Assembly: GCA_964484255.1 (NCBI GenBank)
Contig: CAZAEH010000017.1
Coordinates: 1 to 30,386, forward strand
DNA length: 30,386 nt
Reading direction: 5' to 3'
DNA from: UBA6215 sp964484255
GTDB lineage: Bacteria > Omnitrophota > Gorgyraeia > Pluralincolimonadales > Pluralincolimonadaceae
In this document: in pieces, positions 9,454-17,299 of the stretch
Position numbering within the stretch: the stretch's first letter is position 1
Layout of the letters: each line of letters begins with the position of its first letter
The notes under the pieces: model-generated
The model's input: only the letters and a program-made list of their open reading frames with translations
What the model was told of the DNA's origin: nothing
Databases searched by the model: none
Program-made: the position numbers and the translations under genes

Positions 9454-10146
9454 TTAATTGGCATTATTCTTATATCTTTTAGACGGCACGAACCGGGTCC
9501 TTGCCCAGTTAGCCTTGCCGCCATAAACAACAAATGATATTCCCGCGATCTTGGCGCCCCTCAACCCCAGGTCATCCGGGTCGACAGACCATTTAGCCCA
9601 TTTGCCCGGTTCCGGCAGGATGCCGTCGTATATGACAGCTTCATCGTCGTTGAAGATAAAAACTTCCTTCTCCCCTTCCTTATAAACGCCTATCTCGCCC
9701 TCTTTGCCTTCCGCCTCAAACCTGAACCTTAAAAGAATTCCCTGAGGCGGTTTGGCAGGGTCAAGGTAAACATATGTCTCTATATTACAGTTGTCCGGCA
9801 CATTTACCGGTGCCGATATATACGAATGTCCGGTGATCCCTTCCGACGCGGGCTCACTATGGGACTTTGAGTCACCATATTTAAGGGAATCATCCCATTC
9901 CCAGATGCCCTGCGTTATTGCGTCTTCAGGAAACGCTCCGTCGAGAATTATTATCGCCCCCGGCTCCTCCTGCGGCTTCTCCTCTTCGGGAGCCGGTATT
10001 TCTGCCGACGATACTTCTTCCGGGGCGGCTATATCCGCCGTCTCCGAAACATTGACGGATCCGGTGGCCTTATCTTCGGGATTTGCCTTATGTGGTGTAG
10101 AGATCAAAAAGAGGGCTAAAACCGCAAAAAATAAAGGCCGCCTCAC
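9454..10146 (-). CDS. Uncharacterised secreted protein, probable beta-sandwich domain
   Basis: The product is about 230 aa; I do not recognise the family. The start chosen is the GTG at 10146 (MRRPLFFAVLALFL), because AAGGAG lies 8 nt upstream; the GTG two codons earlier is too close to that site. Residues of about 1-22 form a signal peptide. A glutamate/proline-rich low-complexity linker runs to about residue 62 (APEEEKPQEEPG). The remainder is beta-rich with regularly spaced aromatic residues (GIWEWDDSLKYGDSKSHSEP, then NIETYVYLDP, GILLRFRFEAEG and WARTRFVP), which recalls jelly-roll or carbohydrate-binding folds, but no catalytic motif is visible. It precedes peptidoglycan-binding and Pal-like genes and has a good promoter directly upstream, so a cell-envelope or extracellular binding role is plausible. 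Confidence 0.72.
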   Translation of the reverse strand: MRRPLFFAVLALFLISTPHKANPEDKATGSVNVSETADIAAPEEVSSAEIPAPEEEKPQEEPGAIIILDGAFPEDAITQGIWEWDDSLKYGDSKSHSEPASEGITGHSYISAPVNVPDNCNIETYVYLDPAKPPQGILLRFRFEAEGKEGEIGVYKEGEKEVFIFNDDEAVIYDGILPEPGKWAKWSVDPDDLGLRGAKIAGISFVVYGGKANWARTRFVPSKRYKNNAN

Positions 10147-10154
10147 AGGCACAA

Positions 10155-10160
10155 CTCCTT
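10155..10160 (-). promoter_or_regulatory. Shine-Dalgarno site fixing the GTG start at 10146
   Basis: AAGGAG ends 8 nt before the GTG at 10146 but only 2 nt before the upstream in-frame GTG at 10152, so the downstream GTG is the better start of the secreted-protein gene. Confidence 0.7.
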
Positions 10161-10167
10161 TGGTTTA

Positions 10168-10196
10168 ATATTATCAAATAAGTCCCCGCGTGTCAA
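10168..10196 (-). promoter_or_regulatory. Sigma70-type promoter of the envelope cassette
   Basis: On the minus strand a perfect -35 hexamer TTGACA (10196-10191) is followed by a 17-nt spacer and TAATAT (10173-10168). The better-matching GATAAT overlaps it but gives a 15-nt spacer. The predicted transcription start is near 10161, just ahead of the ribosome-binding site. It sits directly after the DUF47 stop codon, which suggests separate transcription of the secreted-protein, PG-binding and Pal-like genes. This is a pattern match only. Confidence 0.55.
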
Positions 10197-10817
10197 TCAA
10201 GAGTATTTCAGCGCGATGCCTTCGACCGTAACAGCTATATCCTCACATTTATCGGTGGCTGTCTCCAGGTAATCGTAGATATCCCTCCATTTTATGACCT
10301 CAAGGGGGTCTATCTTCCTGTCGAAAAGTCCGGCCACGGCTTCCCTGAGTATCCTGTCGCCCTCGTTCTCAAGCCTGTTGATCTCTATGCAATGGCCGAT
10401 TATCTGGGAATGCTTTATCTCCTTGAGCTTGGGCATTACATAATTTATCTCTTCAGCCTGTTTAAGTATGACCTCGGCGATCTCTTTCATCTCGGGAGTG
10501 GGAATGGAAACCTTATAAAGGACCATGCGTTCAGTGGCCGCTTCTATGAAATCCATGACATCGTCCAAGGCCGCTGTAAGCTCATGGATATCCTCCCTGT
10601 CCAGGGGGGTAACAAAAGTTTTATTGAGCTTTTCCATGATCTCATGCGTGATCTGGTCGCTGTCGTGCTCAAGCCTCTCGAGTTTGGCCGCGTTCTCCGC
10701 CAGCGAACTGAAATCGTTCGCGATGTCCTTCAAGACCCTTGCGCCTTTTAAAAGGTTCTCGGCGCTCTTTACGAACATCTCGAAGAACTTCACCTCTTGA
10801 GGTATAAGTTTAAACAT
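10197..10817 (-). CDS. DUF47 / PhoU-like family protein
   Basis: The product is a 206-aa all-helical protein of the DUF47 (PhoU-like) family. Two repeats carry the metal-binding style acidic motifs expected of PhoU folds: KLERLEHDSDQITHEI near residue 50 and RLENEGDRILREAV near residue 155. Members normally lie next to a Pit low-affinity phosphate transporter and are thought to modulate phosphate transport. Here no transporter is present; the gene instead follows the membrane pyrophosphatase hppA by 53 bp. The ATG at 10817 has GGAGG 6 nt upstream. I infer a role in phosphate or pyrophosphate homeostasis. The family call is good, the function tentative. Confidence 0.88.
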   Translation of the reverse strand: MFKLIPQEVKFFEMFVKSAENLLKGARVLKDIANDFSSLAENAAKLERLEHDSDQITHEIMEKLNKTFVTPLDREDIHELTAALDDVMDFIEAATERMVLYKVSIPTPEMKEIAEVILKQAEEINYVMPKLKEIKHSQIIGHCIEINRLENEGDRILREAVAGLFDRKIDPLEVIKWRDIYDYLETATDKCEDIAVTVEGIALKYS

Positions 10818-10835
10818 TGGATCCTCCGCATGTAT

Positions 10836-10863
10836 GGAGCCGTCCCCGCAAGGGGACGGCTCC
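10836..10863. other. Perfect 12-bp stem-loop between hppA and the DUF47 gene
   Basis: GGAGCCGTCCCC, a 4-nt loop and its exact complement form a very stable hairpin 7 bp after the hppA stop and 18 bp before the DUF47 start. No T-tract follows on either strand, so it is not a standard intrinsic terminator. It may protect the hppA message from 3' exonucleases, mark a processing site, or lower expression of the downstream gene. Confidence 0.85.
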
Positions 10864-10870
10864 GGACCGA

Positions 10871-13228
10871 CTATTTGCTCGAATCATCTCCTATCATCAT
10901 GTCTTTAGCGTCACGACGAGACCTGAAGATGACCCACAACATCACGGCTATGCCCGCGATGCCGACGAATATAACGCCGGGGCTCAATTCCTGGTTCTTT
11001 ATCATGATGCCGACTATAAGGAGGGCTACCATGTTCATGACTTTTATGAGCGGATTGAGCGCCGGGCCCGCGGTGTCCTTGAGCGGGTCGCCGACAGTAT
11101 CTCCGGTAACGGAAGCTTTATGCGCCTCCGAGCCTTTTCCGCCGTAAATGCCGTCCTCTATCGACTTCTTAGCGTTATCCCAGGCGCCGCCCGCGTTCGA
11201 CATGAACACGGCAAGCAGCTGGCCCGAGAGGATCATGCCTGCAAGGAACCCTCCGAGCGCTTCCTTATGGAGAAGAAGCCCGACGAGTATGGGAGCGAGT
11301 ATCGCCAGAAGTCCCGGGCCGATAAGCTCACTCTGCGCAGCCGCGGTGCAGATAGAAACGACCCTGCCGTAATCCGGCGTCTTCTTGCCTTCCCATATCT
11401 CCTTGTCGAGGAACTGGTTCCTGACTTCATTGACAATAAGGAACGCGGCGCGGCCGACGGCCCTTATGGTCATGGAACTGAAAAGGAACGGTATAGCACC
11501 GCCGATAAGCAAGCCGATGAATACGTTCGGCTCGGATATCGAAAGCGATGCGGCTATCTGCTCGTAAGTGCTCCCGGTCGCTTTCGCGATATCGGTTATA
11601 TACGAATTGAACAGCGAAACGGCCGCGACAACCGCGGAACCGATCGCAATACCTTTGGTGATGGCCTTCGTAGTGTTACCTACGGCATCAAGGTCCGCGA
11701 GGGTCTGGCGGGCACCTTTTTCCAGGTGCGCCATCTCCCCGATACCGTTGGCATTATCGGCAACGGGACCGAACACATCCATTGATATGTTGTTACCGGT
11801 AAGCGTAAGCATGCCGATACCGCACATGGCGACGCCGTAAGCGACGAATGTCGGGTTTGTCCCGGCGTATATCATGACCGAGGCGCCTATGGCGGCCGCG
11901 ATTATGATGATAGCCCAAACGGTCGACTCATATCCGACCGCAAGGCCGGTGATGATCGTAGTAGCATGGCCGGTCTGGGTGGCCCTGGCAATAGACTTGA
12001 CCGGGGCAGCCTCAGGCTTAGTGAAATACTCGGTGACGCGGTTGATCGTTATGGCAAGTATGATACCGACGAGGGTCGTCCATACCGGCCTCATGTCAAG
12101 CCCGGCTACGCCGAGGCTTGCCCAATTCGGCAGCTGCTCCGAACCGGGGAACCTCAGGTAGTAGAAACCTATTATCATGAAACCGATAATGGATACCGCG
12201 GCCGACGACCAGAAGCCGACATTAATCGCGCGCATTGCGTTGCGGACCTTGTCGCTGGTGCGGACAAGGTAAGTGCCGAATATGGAACTAAGGACGCCTA
12301 TCGCGCGTACGAGGAGCGGGAATATGACGCCTTTATGCCCGAATGAGGCCCAGCCGAGGATCATGGCCGAGACTATAGTGACCTCATAAGATTCGAAGAT
12401 GTCCGCGGCCATACCCGCGCAATCGCCGACGTTATCGCCGACGTTATCCGCGATGGTAGCGGCATTGCGTGGATCGTCCTCGGGTATGTTCTTCTCTATC
12501 TTGCCTACGAGGTCCGCACCGACATCGGCAGCCTTGGTGTAAATACCGCCGCCTACCCTCATGAAGAGCGCGAGCAACGTACCTCCGAAACCGAAACCAA
12601 GTAATACTTCATAGGCCTGTTCGCCGTAGATCATAAATATTACGGTGCCTCCAAGCAATCCGAGGCCGTCGGTAAGCATACCCGTTATCGTACCGGTGCG
12701 ATAGGCGATCTTGAGCGCCTGGCCGAAGCTTGTCCTTGAGGCGGCAGCCACACGGACATTACCCTGTACGGCGAGGTTCATGCCCACAAAACCGACCATA
12801 GCCGAGAAGAAGGCGCCCATAAGGAACGCGCAGGCCCTTCCTATCTGTATATGTATCGCCCCCGCGGTAAAATATAAAGCCGCGGTCAATAAGAACATAA
12901 GGAGCACTATCGCCTTGAACTGGCGGTTGAGGTACGCGTTGGCACCCACGCGGATAGCAGTGGATATCTCTTGCATCTTGTTCGTACCCTTGTCCTCACT
13001 AAGGATCTGCGCCATCAGGAACCCGGCGTATAAAAGGCCGAGTATGGCCACGCCCAGGACTGACCAAAGGGCGACCTTCTCCATCAAAGTGAAGACCGGG
13101 TCAGTCATGAAAGCGAACGGCTTGAAGGCCTCCGTTGCCGCGGGCGCCGCGAGGTCCTGCGCCATGACAACGTTGCAGCATATTATAAGCGCTGCCACAA
13201 AGAAGATGACCTTAAAAAACCTTTCCAT
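10871..13228 (-). CDS. hppA: Membrane-bound proton-translocating pyrophosphatase, K+-independent type
   Basis: HppA couples hydrolysis of cytoplasmic pyrophosphate to ion pumping across the membrane. The product is 785 aa and rich in membrane helices. Substrate-binding motifs are DVGADLVGKIE (235-245) and DNVGDNVGDCAG (261-272), with GPVADNANGIGEM around 487-499. The subtype-diagnostic stretch GNTTKAITKG has Lys521 and Thr524; known K+-dependent enzymes have Ala at the first of these positions, so this is predicted to be a K+-independent H+ pump. The N-terminus (about residues 1-40) is an extra hydrophobic, signal-like leader ending VMAQDLAAPA before the first conserved helix. The gene starts 2 bp after purA, with the ribosome-binding site inside the purA 3' end. 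It could recover energy from PPi released by biosynthetic reactions. Confidence 0.97.
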   Translation of the reverse strand: MERFFKVIFFVAALIICCNVVMAQDLAAPAATEAFKPFAFMTDPVFTLMEKVALWSVLGVAILGLLYAGFLMAQILSEDKGTNKMQEISTAIRVGANAYLNRQFKAIVLLMFLLTAALYFTAGAIHIQIGRACAFLMGAFFSAMVGFVGMNLAVQGNVRVAAASRTSFGQALKIAYRTGTITGMLTDGLGLLGGTVIFMIYGEQAYEVLLGFGFGGTLLALFMRVGGGIYTKAADVGADLVGKIEKNIPEDDPRNAATIADNVGDNVGDCAGMAADIFESYEVTIVSAMILGWASFGHKGVIFPLLVRAIGVLSSIFGTYLVRTSDKVRNAMRAINVGFWSSAAVSIIGFMIIGFYYLRFPGSEQLPNWASLGVAGLDMRPVWTTLVGIILAITINRVTEYFTKPEAAPVKSIARATQTGHATTIITGLAVGYESTVWAIIIIAAAIGASVMIYAGTNPTFVAYGVAMCGIGMLTLTGNNISMDVFGPVADNANGIGEMAHLEKGARQTLADLDAVGNTTKAITKGIAIGSAVVAAVSLFNSYITDIAKATGSTYEQIAASLSISEPNVFIGLLIGGAIPFLFSSMTIRAVGRAAFLIVNEVRNQFLDKEIWEGKKTPDYGRVVSICTAAAQSELIGPGLLAILAPILVGLLLHKEALGGFLAGMILSGQLLAVFMSNAGGAWDNAKKSIEDGIYGGKGSEAHKASVTGDTVGDPLKDTAGPALNPLIKVMNMVALLIVGIMIKNQELSPGVIFVGIAGIAVMLWVIFRSRRDAKDMMIGDDSSK

Positions 13229-13230
13229 GT

Positions 13231-14508
13231 TTACTTCTTTCCTCCCATCTTGAACACCTGCTCACGCCTGCTACCAACCGATACCAATTCTATCTTTACG
13301 CCAATAAGTTTTTCCAGTTTCCTGAGATACTTCCTGGCGTTAGTTGGTAATTTCGAGAAGTTTGCCACGCGCGAGGTATCCTCTCCCCACCCCGGCAGCT
13401 CCTCATAGACCGGCTCCACATCCCAAAGCATCTCGATGTTCGCCGGGAAATCCTTGTATACCTTTCCTTTGTACCTGTAAGCAACGGCTATCTTGACCGT
13501 ATCGAGCTCGTCAAGCACATCAAGCTTCGTGACCACGATAGCGTCGAGACTGTTGACCAGCGCCGAATGCCTGACGATCAGGCTGTCGAACCAGCCGCAA
13601 CGCCTGGGACGTCCGGTCGTAGCGCCGAATTCCTTCCCCTTCTGCCTTATGACCTCCATAAGGTCCGGGCCGAACTCCGTCGGGAAAGGCCCTTCCCCGA
13701 CCCTTGTCGTATACGCCTTGACCACTCCGACTACCTTGTCTATCTTCGAAGGCCCAAGCCCGGTACCCGTGCACGCGCCGCCCGCGGTAGCGTTCGAGCT
13801 TGTCACATACGGATAAGTCCCGTGATCGATATCCAGAAGGGTGCCCTGCGCGCCTTCGAGCAGGAGCCTCTTCCTCTTTTTGACGGCCTCGTTGAGGATT
13901 ATCGTGGCATTGCAGGCGTATTTGGCGATCTTATTCCTGTATTCGACGAATTTGTCGTAGATCTCATCGAAAGAAAAACCCTTGTGGTCGTAAAGCTTCT
14001 GCAGGGTCTCATTCTTGGCTATTATGTTCTCATTAAGTTTTTTCCTGAAAAGCCCGTCATCGAGCAGGTCCGCAAGCCTTATACCGCTCCTGCCGACCTT
14101 GTCTACGTAACACGGCCCTATGCCGCGTCCGGTCGTACCTATCTTCTTGCGGCGTTCGCTGAGGGTATCGATCTCCTTGTGGTACGGGAATATCAGGTGG
14201 ACCTGGTCGCTGATCTTTAGGTTGTCATCGACCTTTATCCCTTTTACTCTCAGGCTCTCTATCTCGCTTATGAGCGCTTCGGGATCCACGACAACACCGT
14301 TGCCGATAACGCATACCTTGCCCTTATGCAGGATACCGGAAGGTATAAGATGAAGTATGAACTCGCTATTGCCGATCACTACGGTGTGACCGGCATTATT
14401 GCCGCCCTGGTACCGGACGATATAATCAGCATCCCGGGAGTATATGTCTATTATCTTTCCCTTGCCCTCATCTCCCCACTGGGCACCTACTACGACTGTA
14501 TTTGGCAT
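13231..14508 (-). CDS. purA: Adenylosuccinate synthetase
   Basis: PurA is the GTP-dependent enzyme joining IMP and aspartate, the first committed step to AMP. The product is 425 aa, the usual bacterial length. The N-terminal GTP-binding loop GDEGKGK (residues 12-18, catalytic Asp13) and NNAGHTV with catalytic His41 are intact. Further signatures include GTTGRGIGPCYVDK, the QGTLLDIDHGTYPYVTSSN region and GRPRRCGWFD. It begins 1 bp after the serA stop and is followed 2 bp later by hppA, so it belongs to a tightly packed serine/purine/pyrophosphatase run. No other purine genes are nearby. Confidence 0.98.
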   Translation of the reverse strand: MPNTVVVGAQWGDEGKGKIIDIYSRDADYIVRYQGGNNAGHTVVIGNSEFILHLIPSGILHKGKVCVIGNGVVVDPEALISEIESLRVKGIKVDDNLKISDQVHLIFPYHKEIDTLSERRKKIGTTGRGIGPCYVDKVGRSGIRLADLLDDGLFRKKLNENIIAKNETLQKLYDHKGFSFDEIYDKFVEYRNKIAKYACNATIILNEAVKKRKRLLLEGAQGTLLDIDHGTYPYVTSSNATAGGACTGTGLGPSKIDKVVGVVKAYTTRVGEGPFPTEFGPDLMEVIRQKGKEFGATTGRPRRCGWFDSLIVRHSALVNSLDAIVVTKLDVLDELDTVKIAVAYRYKGKVYKDFPANIEMLWDVEPVYEELPGWGEDTSRVANFSKLPTNARKYLRKLEKLIGVKIELVSVGSRREQVFKMGGKK

Positions 14509-14509
14509 A

Positions 14510-16093
14510 TTATAATTTTATGAGTTTGGCTTCCATTACGTGTTTGGCAGAATGTATTTCCTTCATTACCCCTTCCGGCACTTCCTCGTCCAGGTTGAGC
14601 ACGGTCATTGCGCGGCCTCCGGCCTTAGTCCTGCCTAAAGTCATGCCGGCAATGTTTATCTTATGCTGACCGAGGATCGTACCTATCTGGCCGACTATAC
14701 CCGGCTTGTCCTCGTTGACCAGTATAAGAAGATAACCGACTGTCGAGGCCTCGACATAGAAATCGTTTATCTTGACTATTCGCGGGTTCTTGCGCGGCGA
14801 AAGCGTACCGGCAACCACCACCTTGGACTTGTCGGTATTTGCCTCGATAGTTATAAGGTTTGCGAACTCCTCTATCTGCGAGGTCTTTGTCTCGACTATC
14901 TTGATCCCGCGCTCTTTGGCAATAAACGACGCGTTAACGTAGTTGACCGTCTCCTGGAGAATGGGCGTCAGGACGCCTTTCAGGAATGCGATCGTGACAG
15001 ACGCCAGGTCATGCTGGACTATCTCGCCGGAATACTCGATCTTCACCTCCTGCATCCTGCCGTCGGCGAGCTGCCCGATCACAAGGCCCATCTTCTCGGC
15101 AAGGGTGACATACGGACGTATCACCTTATATATCTCCGGGTCCACGCATGGGACATTTACGGCATTACGGCAACCGCGGCCCAGTAAGGCATCCGCGACC
15201 TGTTTGGCCACTTCTATCGCGACATTGACTTGGGCTTCCTCTGTAGAAGCGCCCAGATGAGGGGTAGCAACAAGCTTGGGATTCTTGAAGATCGTAAAAT
15301 CCTTGGGCGGCTCATCTTCGTACACATCCAAAGCGGCGCCGGCCACCTGCCCTGAGTCGAGGGCACTTGCAAGGGCTTTCTCGTCAATTATACCGCCGCG
15401 GGCGCAGTTAATAAGGCGAACGCCTTTCTTCATCTGTCCAAATTCTTTTTCGCCGATAAGGTGCTTCGTCTCATTGGTTATGGGAGTATGGACGGTTATG
15501 TAATCGGACTCCCTGACGATATCCTTGATCTCCACCAGTTCTACGCCGAGGTCATTGGCCTTCTCAACCGTAAGGAACGGATCGTAAGCAATGACCCTCA
15601 TCCCAAAAGCCATGGCGCGCTTGGCAACTTCCGTGCCTATGCGGCCAAGTCCTATAATGCCAAGGGTCTTGCCGTAGAGCTCGACACCCATATATTTATT
15701 CCTGTCCCATTTGCCTTCTTTCAGCGAAGTATTGGCATTCGGGACATTACGCGACATAGAAAGCATAAGCGACCATGTATGTTCGCAGGTTGATATGGTA
15801 TTACCGGCAGGCGTGTTCATTACTATTATACCCCGCTTGGAAGCGGCCTCGGCATCCACGTTATCCAGGCCAACCCCTGCCCTCCCGATAACTTTCAATT
15901 TGGAAGCGGCGTCGATTATATCCTTGGTGACCTTCGTGCTGCTGCGCACAACAAGCGCATCATAATCCTTTATTATCGCCTTCAATTCCTCCGCGGGCAG
16001 CTTGAGCTTCACATCTACCTGAAGCTCCTTCTCGTCCTTCAGTACCTTAAGACCTTCCTCGGATAATGAATCGCTGACGAGCACTTTGTACAT
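14510..16093 (-). CDS. serA: D-3-phosphoglycerate dehydrogenase, long form with ACT domain
   Basis: SerA oxidises 3-phosphoglycerate to phosphohydroxypyruvate with NAD+, the first step of serine synthesis. The product is 527 aa. The catalytic and Rossmann part covers residues 1-305: the NAD loop GLGRIG is at 148-153, and the catalytic triad is Arg232 (NCARGGIIDE), Glu261 (EDEPP) and His279 (ATPHLGAST). An intervening ASB-type domain follows (about 310-450), then a C-terminal ACT domain (about 455-527, LILVNEDKPGIVGQIGTIL), which in this family can sense serine. This is the long type III layout. A GGAGAGGG ribosome-binding site precedes the ATG, 27 bp after an aminotransferase gene that probably supplies the next step. 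Confidence 0.97.
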   Translation of the reverse strand: MYKVLVSDSLSEEGLKVLKDEKELQVDVKLKLPAEELKAIIKDYDALVVRSSTKVTKDIIDAASKLKVIGRAGVGLDNVDAEAASKRGIIVMNTPAGNTISTCEHTWSLMLSMSRNVPNANTSLKEGKWDRNKYMGVELYGKTLGIIGLGRIGTEVAKRAMAFGMRVIAYDPFLTVEKANDLGVELVEIKDIVRESDYITVHTPITNETKHLIGEKEFGQMKKGVRLINCARGGIIDEKALASALDSGQVAGAALDVYEDEPPKDFTIFKNPKLVATPHLGASTEEAQVNVAIEVAKQVADALLGRGCRNAVNVPCVDPEIYKVIRPYVTLAEKMGLVIGQLADGRMQEVKIEYSGEIVQHDLASVTIAFLKGVLTPILQETVNYVNASFIAKERGIKIVETKTSQIEEFANLITIEANTDKSKVVVAGTLSPRKNPRIVKINDFYVEASTVGYLLILVNEDKPGIVGQIGTILGQHKINIAGMTLGRTKAGGRAMTVLNLDEEVPEGVMKEIHSAKHVMEAKLIKL

Positions 16094-16120
16094 TTTTCCC
16101 TCTCCTGATTGTATGACTAT

Positions 16121-17284
16121 TTAAGGCTGGGCGGGAGCCCTGTCGCGGCCTTCGAGCAAGACCTCTTCGGCTGCCTCGACCCCTACGCCCGGTTCACCCC
16201 TGTATCCCATCTCGGCAAGCGCCATTCCGAGCACGGCGATCGTCGTCAGTATGTCTGTTTCCGTAATGTAACCCATATGCGCAATGCGGAAAACCTTGCT
16301 TTTAAGCTCAGCCTGGCCTCCCGCTATACCTACACCGTACTTATCCCTCATGTGTTTTACCAGCTTCTCGCCGTCTATTCCGTCTGGAACGCAAACGGCG
16401 GTCACTCCATTTGACGGGGCCGTCGGGGCAAAAAGCTTCAGGCCCATTGCCTCCATCGCCTTGCGTGTGGCAAGAGCCAGCACCTTATGGCGGTTGAATA
16501 TGACATCAAGCCCCTCGTTCTTCATCATCCTGAGCGTCTCGCGCAGGGCCATGACGAGCGATATCGCCGGGGTAAAAGGAGTATCTGTGGATTCTATGGC
16601 CTTCTTTGCCTTCTTAAGGCTGAAATAGTATTTCGGACATTTCGATCTCTCGACCTTCTCCCATGCTTTCTTGCTAAGCGATATAAAAGCCAGCCCGGGA
16701 GGTATCATCAGGCCTTTTTGCGAACCTGAGACGACACAATCCACGCCCCATTCATCGGTCTTTATCTCTTCCGCGCCCAGGCCCGATATAGCGTCAACCG
16801 CCAGGACTGCGTTATGGTTTTTGGTCACCTGGGCTATCGCCTTGATATCCGTCAGGACACCGGTGGAAGTCTCGCAAAGGGTCGTAAAGACCACCTGTAT
16901 CGACGCGTCCTTCTTAAGTTCTGCCTCTATGGCTTTAGGATCTACGGCCTTCCCCCACTCGACATCTATCACCAAGGGCGTAATACCGTATGCCTTGCAA
17001 AGCTCGGTCCATCTTTCACCGAACTTACCTCCCTGGACGCATATAGCTTTGTCCCCGGGAGAAAGCAGGTTGCAAACAGCCGCCTCCATGGCGCCGGTAC
17101 CGGAAGAAGTGAATGTTATGACATCGCCTTGGGTCTGGAAGACATATTTCAAAAGATCGCAGGTCTCTTTGAATATTCCCATGAACTCGGGGGTCCTGTG
17201 ATGGATTATAGGTTCCGCCATCGCAAGCAAAGCCCGCGGCGGGACAGGTGTCGGCCCCGGTGTCATCAAATATGTCTTCTTCAT
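16121..17284 (-). CDS. Class V aminotransferase (serine-pyruvate / alanine-glyoxylate type), candidate phosphoserine aminotransferase
   Basis: The product is a 387-aa PLP enzyme of the AGXT/serine-glyoxylate aminotransferase group. The N-terminus MKKTYLMTPGPTPVPPR is typical, the cofactor region SSGTGAMEAAV is at 60-70, the PLP-ring aspartate is Asp164 (AVDAISGLGA), and the Schiff-base lysine is Lys190 (SGSQKGLMIPPG). The C-terminus is alanine-, glutamate- and proline-rich and ends shortly before serA. No standard serC is in the window. Relatives of this family sit next to serA in several lineages and are thought to act on phosphohydroxypyruvate, so a role as phosphoserine aminotransferase is likely but inferred; use of glyoxylate or pyruvate remains possible. 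GGAGG lies 11 nt before the ATG. Confidence 0.88.
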   Translation of the reverse strand: MKKTYLMTPGPTPVPPRALLAMAEPIIHHRTPEFMGIFKETCDLLKYVFQTQGDVITFTSSGTGAMEAAVCNLLSPGDKAICVQGGKFGERWTELCKAYGITPLVIDVEWGKAVDPKAIEAELKKDASIQVVFTTLCETSTGVLTDIKAIAQVTKNHNAVLAVDAISGLGAEEIKTDEWGVDCVVSGSQKGLMIPPGLAFISLSKKAWEKVERSKCPKYYFSLKKAKKAIESTDTPFTPAISLVMALRETLRMMKNEGLDVIFNRHKVLALATRKAMEAMGLKLFAPTAPSNGVTAVCVPDGIDGEKLVKHMRDKYGVGIAGGQAELKSKVFRIAHMGYITETDILTTIAVLGMALAEMGYRGEPGVGVEAAEEVLLEGRDRAPAQP

Positions 17285-17299
17285 TATTGCTGGTTCCTC

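Noticed and set aside
10817..11785. A 322-codon open frame on the plus strand
   Set aside because: It is antisense to hppA, with no family resemblance, and its beginning merely covers the intergenic hairpin.
12425..12448. Tandem 12-bp direct repeat
   Set aside because: It encodes the duplicated DNVG of the conserved substrate-binding motif in hppA, so protein function explains it.
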